Positions 62,513 to 64,000 of a DNA stretch of 64,000 bases are shown one piece after another; positions within the stretch are counted from its first letter, which is position 1; each line of letters begins with the position of its first letter. The translations under genes were made by a program, and so were the position numbers. The notes under the pieces are model-generated. The model worked only from the letters and a program-made list of their open reading frames with translations. It was not told the origin of the DNA and did no database searches. The DNA comes from Numida meleagris (lineage: Eukaryota > Chordata > Aves > Galliformes > Numididae), in the NCBI RefSeq assembly GCF_002078875.1, contig NC_034438.1, positions 14,426,183 through 14,490,182 of the forward strand, given 5' to 3'.

Positions 62513-62740
62513 TTTGGTTTCAGTTTGGATATTAGGAAAATATTCTTCTCAGAAAGGGTGATGGGGTATTGGAACAGGCTGCCCAGGGAGGTGGTAGAGT
62601 CATTGTCTCTGGATGTGTTCAAGGAAAGTGTAGATGTGGCACTGAGGGACATGGTTAGTTGTATATTGGTGATGGGTTGATGGCTGGACTAGATGATCTT
62701 GGTGATCTTTTCCAACCTTAATGATTCTATGATTCTATAG
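62513..62740 (+). mobile_element. CR1 LINE 3' fragment with complete tail
   Basis: Plus strand, about 230 bp. It starts in a degraded ttggtttcagtttggatatt block, then 'ggaacaggctgcccagggag' (62571-62590), gagtcattgtctctggatgt, the terminal ORF2 codons (gggacatggttag, 62646-62658), and a 3' UTR ending tgatcttttccaaccttaat then gattctatgattctat. It shares its C-terminal and UTR type with the copy at 14028-14516 but is shorter and more changed. Confidence 0.94.
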
Positions 62741-63734
62741 GTTCTGAGCATAGAATGCATAATATATAATTGGATATAATTATTTCTAAAATATTTCTTC
62801 TTTTTTGTAATTTAACTTGACACAGAAGCCCTTCTGTTCCTTGAGCAGGACCTTGAGTTGCCTGGCTTAATGAGGAGGATAGACTGTTGTCACTATACAC
62901 AGTGATAAGAGGATAGTAGGAATCCCTGGAGAATTGATTACAAGATTGTAAAGAATATGAAGAATATGGAAAAAATATCTGATGGAAGATGATGGAAACC
63001 CTTGGAACAGAGGGTAAAGGCAAAATATGCATATGCCTAGCGTGTTTTATAGTAGATTGAGAAAGAAGTGAGAGATGACTGAAAACTTGCAGTTCTGGGG
63101 TGCATATTGCCTGCTAGTTCCCCTGGGTATTGTGAAATTGCAGATTTTAAATGGCTCATAAAAGTGATGTTGCTTCCAGTTCTAGCAGCTGTGGGAAACA
63201 CCTGGGAATCTGCCTTTCTAATGTGAAAGGCAGCCAACAGAACTACCCAGCAGCTCGCCTACCTTGCTGCAATCCAAAGGTATTTGGGTCAGTGTTTCAC
63301 AGGGGTTGTTCTTACAGCTTAAAGAGCCTTAAAGAAACAACATGGTTGCTCACACAAATGGTTATGGAGCAGGGATATATGTAGATCGACCAGGTCTGCA
63401 CCAGATCCTTGACAAAACAAGACCTGGCAGTCTGCTGCTCAAAAAGCCATGACACCTCACTATGCCATACAGCAGTGTTTTCCTCCCTGCCTGTATCACT
63501 AATGCACAGTCTGCAAAATTTCTGCAGCCCAAAGCACTCCATGCATTTCTCAGCAATGCAGGTATTTTTACATGAATATTATGAAAGCATTTTCCAAATT
63601 TCTCTTTAAATCTTCCAGTACCTCTGGAGGAAGGTGTGTTATCCATTTTAAAGGACAGGCAAATGGAGGTACTGGAAGAATGAATGTCCTTCCTTGTCAC
63701 TATAGAGGGAAGGGTCGATATCTAAATGGATCTT
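62741..63734. other. Unassigned DNA
   Basis: About 1 kb without a recognised repeat or exon. Short open frames on both strands (63151-63700) overlap each other and match nothing known to me. Confidence 0.6.
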
Positions 63735-64000
63735 AATAGGTATGAGAAAACCTCACCAAGTTCAACAAGGCTAAGTGCAAGGTCCTGCACATGGGTCAGA
63801 GCAATTCCAAGCATAAATATAGGGTGGTGGTTGAATGGAGAGGAGCCCTGAAAAGAAAGACTTGAAGATGTTGGTGTGTGAAAAACTCAAAATGAGTCAG
63901 CAGCATGTGCATGCAGCTGAGAAGAAGCCCATCTTGGGCTGCATCTGAAGAGGCGTGGCCAGCAGGGCAAGGGAGGTGATTGCCCCCCTTTCCTCTGCTC
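63735..64000 (+). mobile_element. CR1 LINE fragment continuing past the window end
   Basis: Plus strand: gagaaaacctcaccaagttc, aacaaggctaagtgcaaggt (FNKAKCKVLHMGQSNSKH, 63761-63820), 'gaggagccctgaaaagaaag' (63840-63859), 'agccca'/'gggctgcatctgaagaggcg' (63934-63955), 'gtggccagcagggcaaggga' (63956-63975), then tgattgcccccctttcctct at the edge. These are consecutive ORF2 landmarks after the RT catalytic box. Frame is broken (stop at the ctgcatctga position). The remaining 3' part lies outside the window. Confidence 0.93.

Noticed and set aside
1..64000. CRISPR arrays, bacterial operons, integrases or phage genes
   Set aside because: No regularly spaced repeats and no prokaryotic-style open frames. 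The CR1 content and composition indicate a bird nuclear genome.

Overview
The window looks like vertebrate nuclear DNA, almost certainly from a bird. The evidence is about fifteen partial copies of CR1, the dominant avian LINE. Several end in the bird-typical 3' terminus with ATTCTATG-type repeats (positions 14490-14516, 17538-17555 reversed, 25200-25226, 34005-34020, 62720-62740). Base composition is AT-rich, with no bacterial operon layout. I found no host protein-coding exon, no RNA gene, no CpG island and no CRISPR array. The segment reads as a gene desert or the interior of a very large intron.

Layout. 1-2431: unassigned sequence with two unexplained open frames. 2432-4171: two CR1 copies in head-to-head orientation. 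6935-7190: a short CR1 piece. 8358-9762: a second head-to-head pair; its minus-strand member keeps the rarely preserved ORF1 region (CxxC and esterase-like parts), and its plus-strand partner is a reverse-transcriptase fragment. 10077-10140, 14028-14516, 17538-17975 and 24750-25226: CR1 3' pieces of different age. 32846-34020: one doubtful and one clear CR1 tail. 42115-42193: a striking forward-inverted-forward micro-rearrangement. About 43558-44107: a probable solo retroviral LTR. 54366-55645: a large CR1 ORF2 relic whose reading is split by a foreign segment of about 198 bp that itself begins with a CR1 3' end. 56752-56811, 62513-62740 and 63735-64000: further CR1 pieces, the last running off the window.

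Nothing here works as a gene system. The only recognisable coding content is dead CR1 ORF1/ORF2, broken by stops, frameshifts and internal deletions. The least decayed stretches are the ORF2 C-terminus at 14032-14423 and the reverse-transcriptase segment at 55165-55608. The copies show at least three kinds of 3' end, so CR1 activity was spread over a long period. The observations most worth a second look are the template-switch-like structure at 42115-42193, the split CR1 at 54366-55645, the ORF1-bearing CR1 at 8358-9540, and the possible LTR. I did not find a convincing undescribed system. CR1 coordinates are good to about 10-20 bases at truncated ends; family assignment rests on remembered CR1 consensus features, not on a search.
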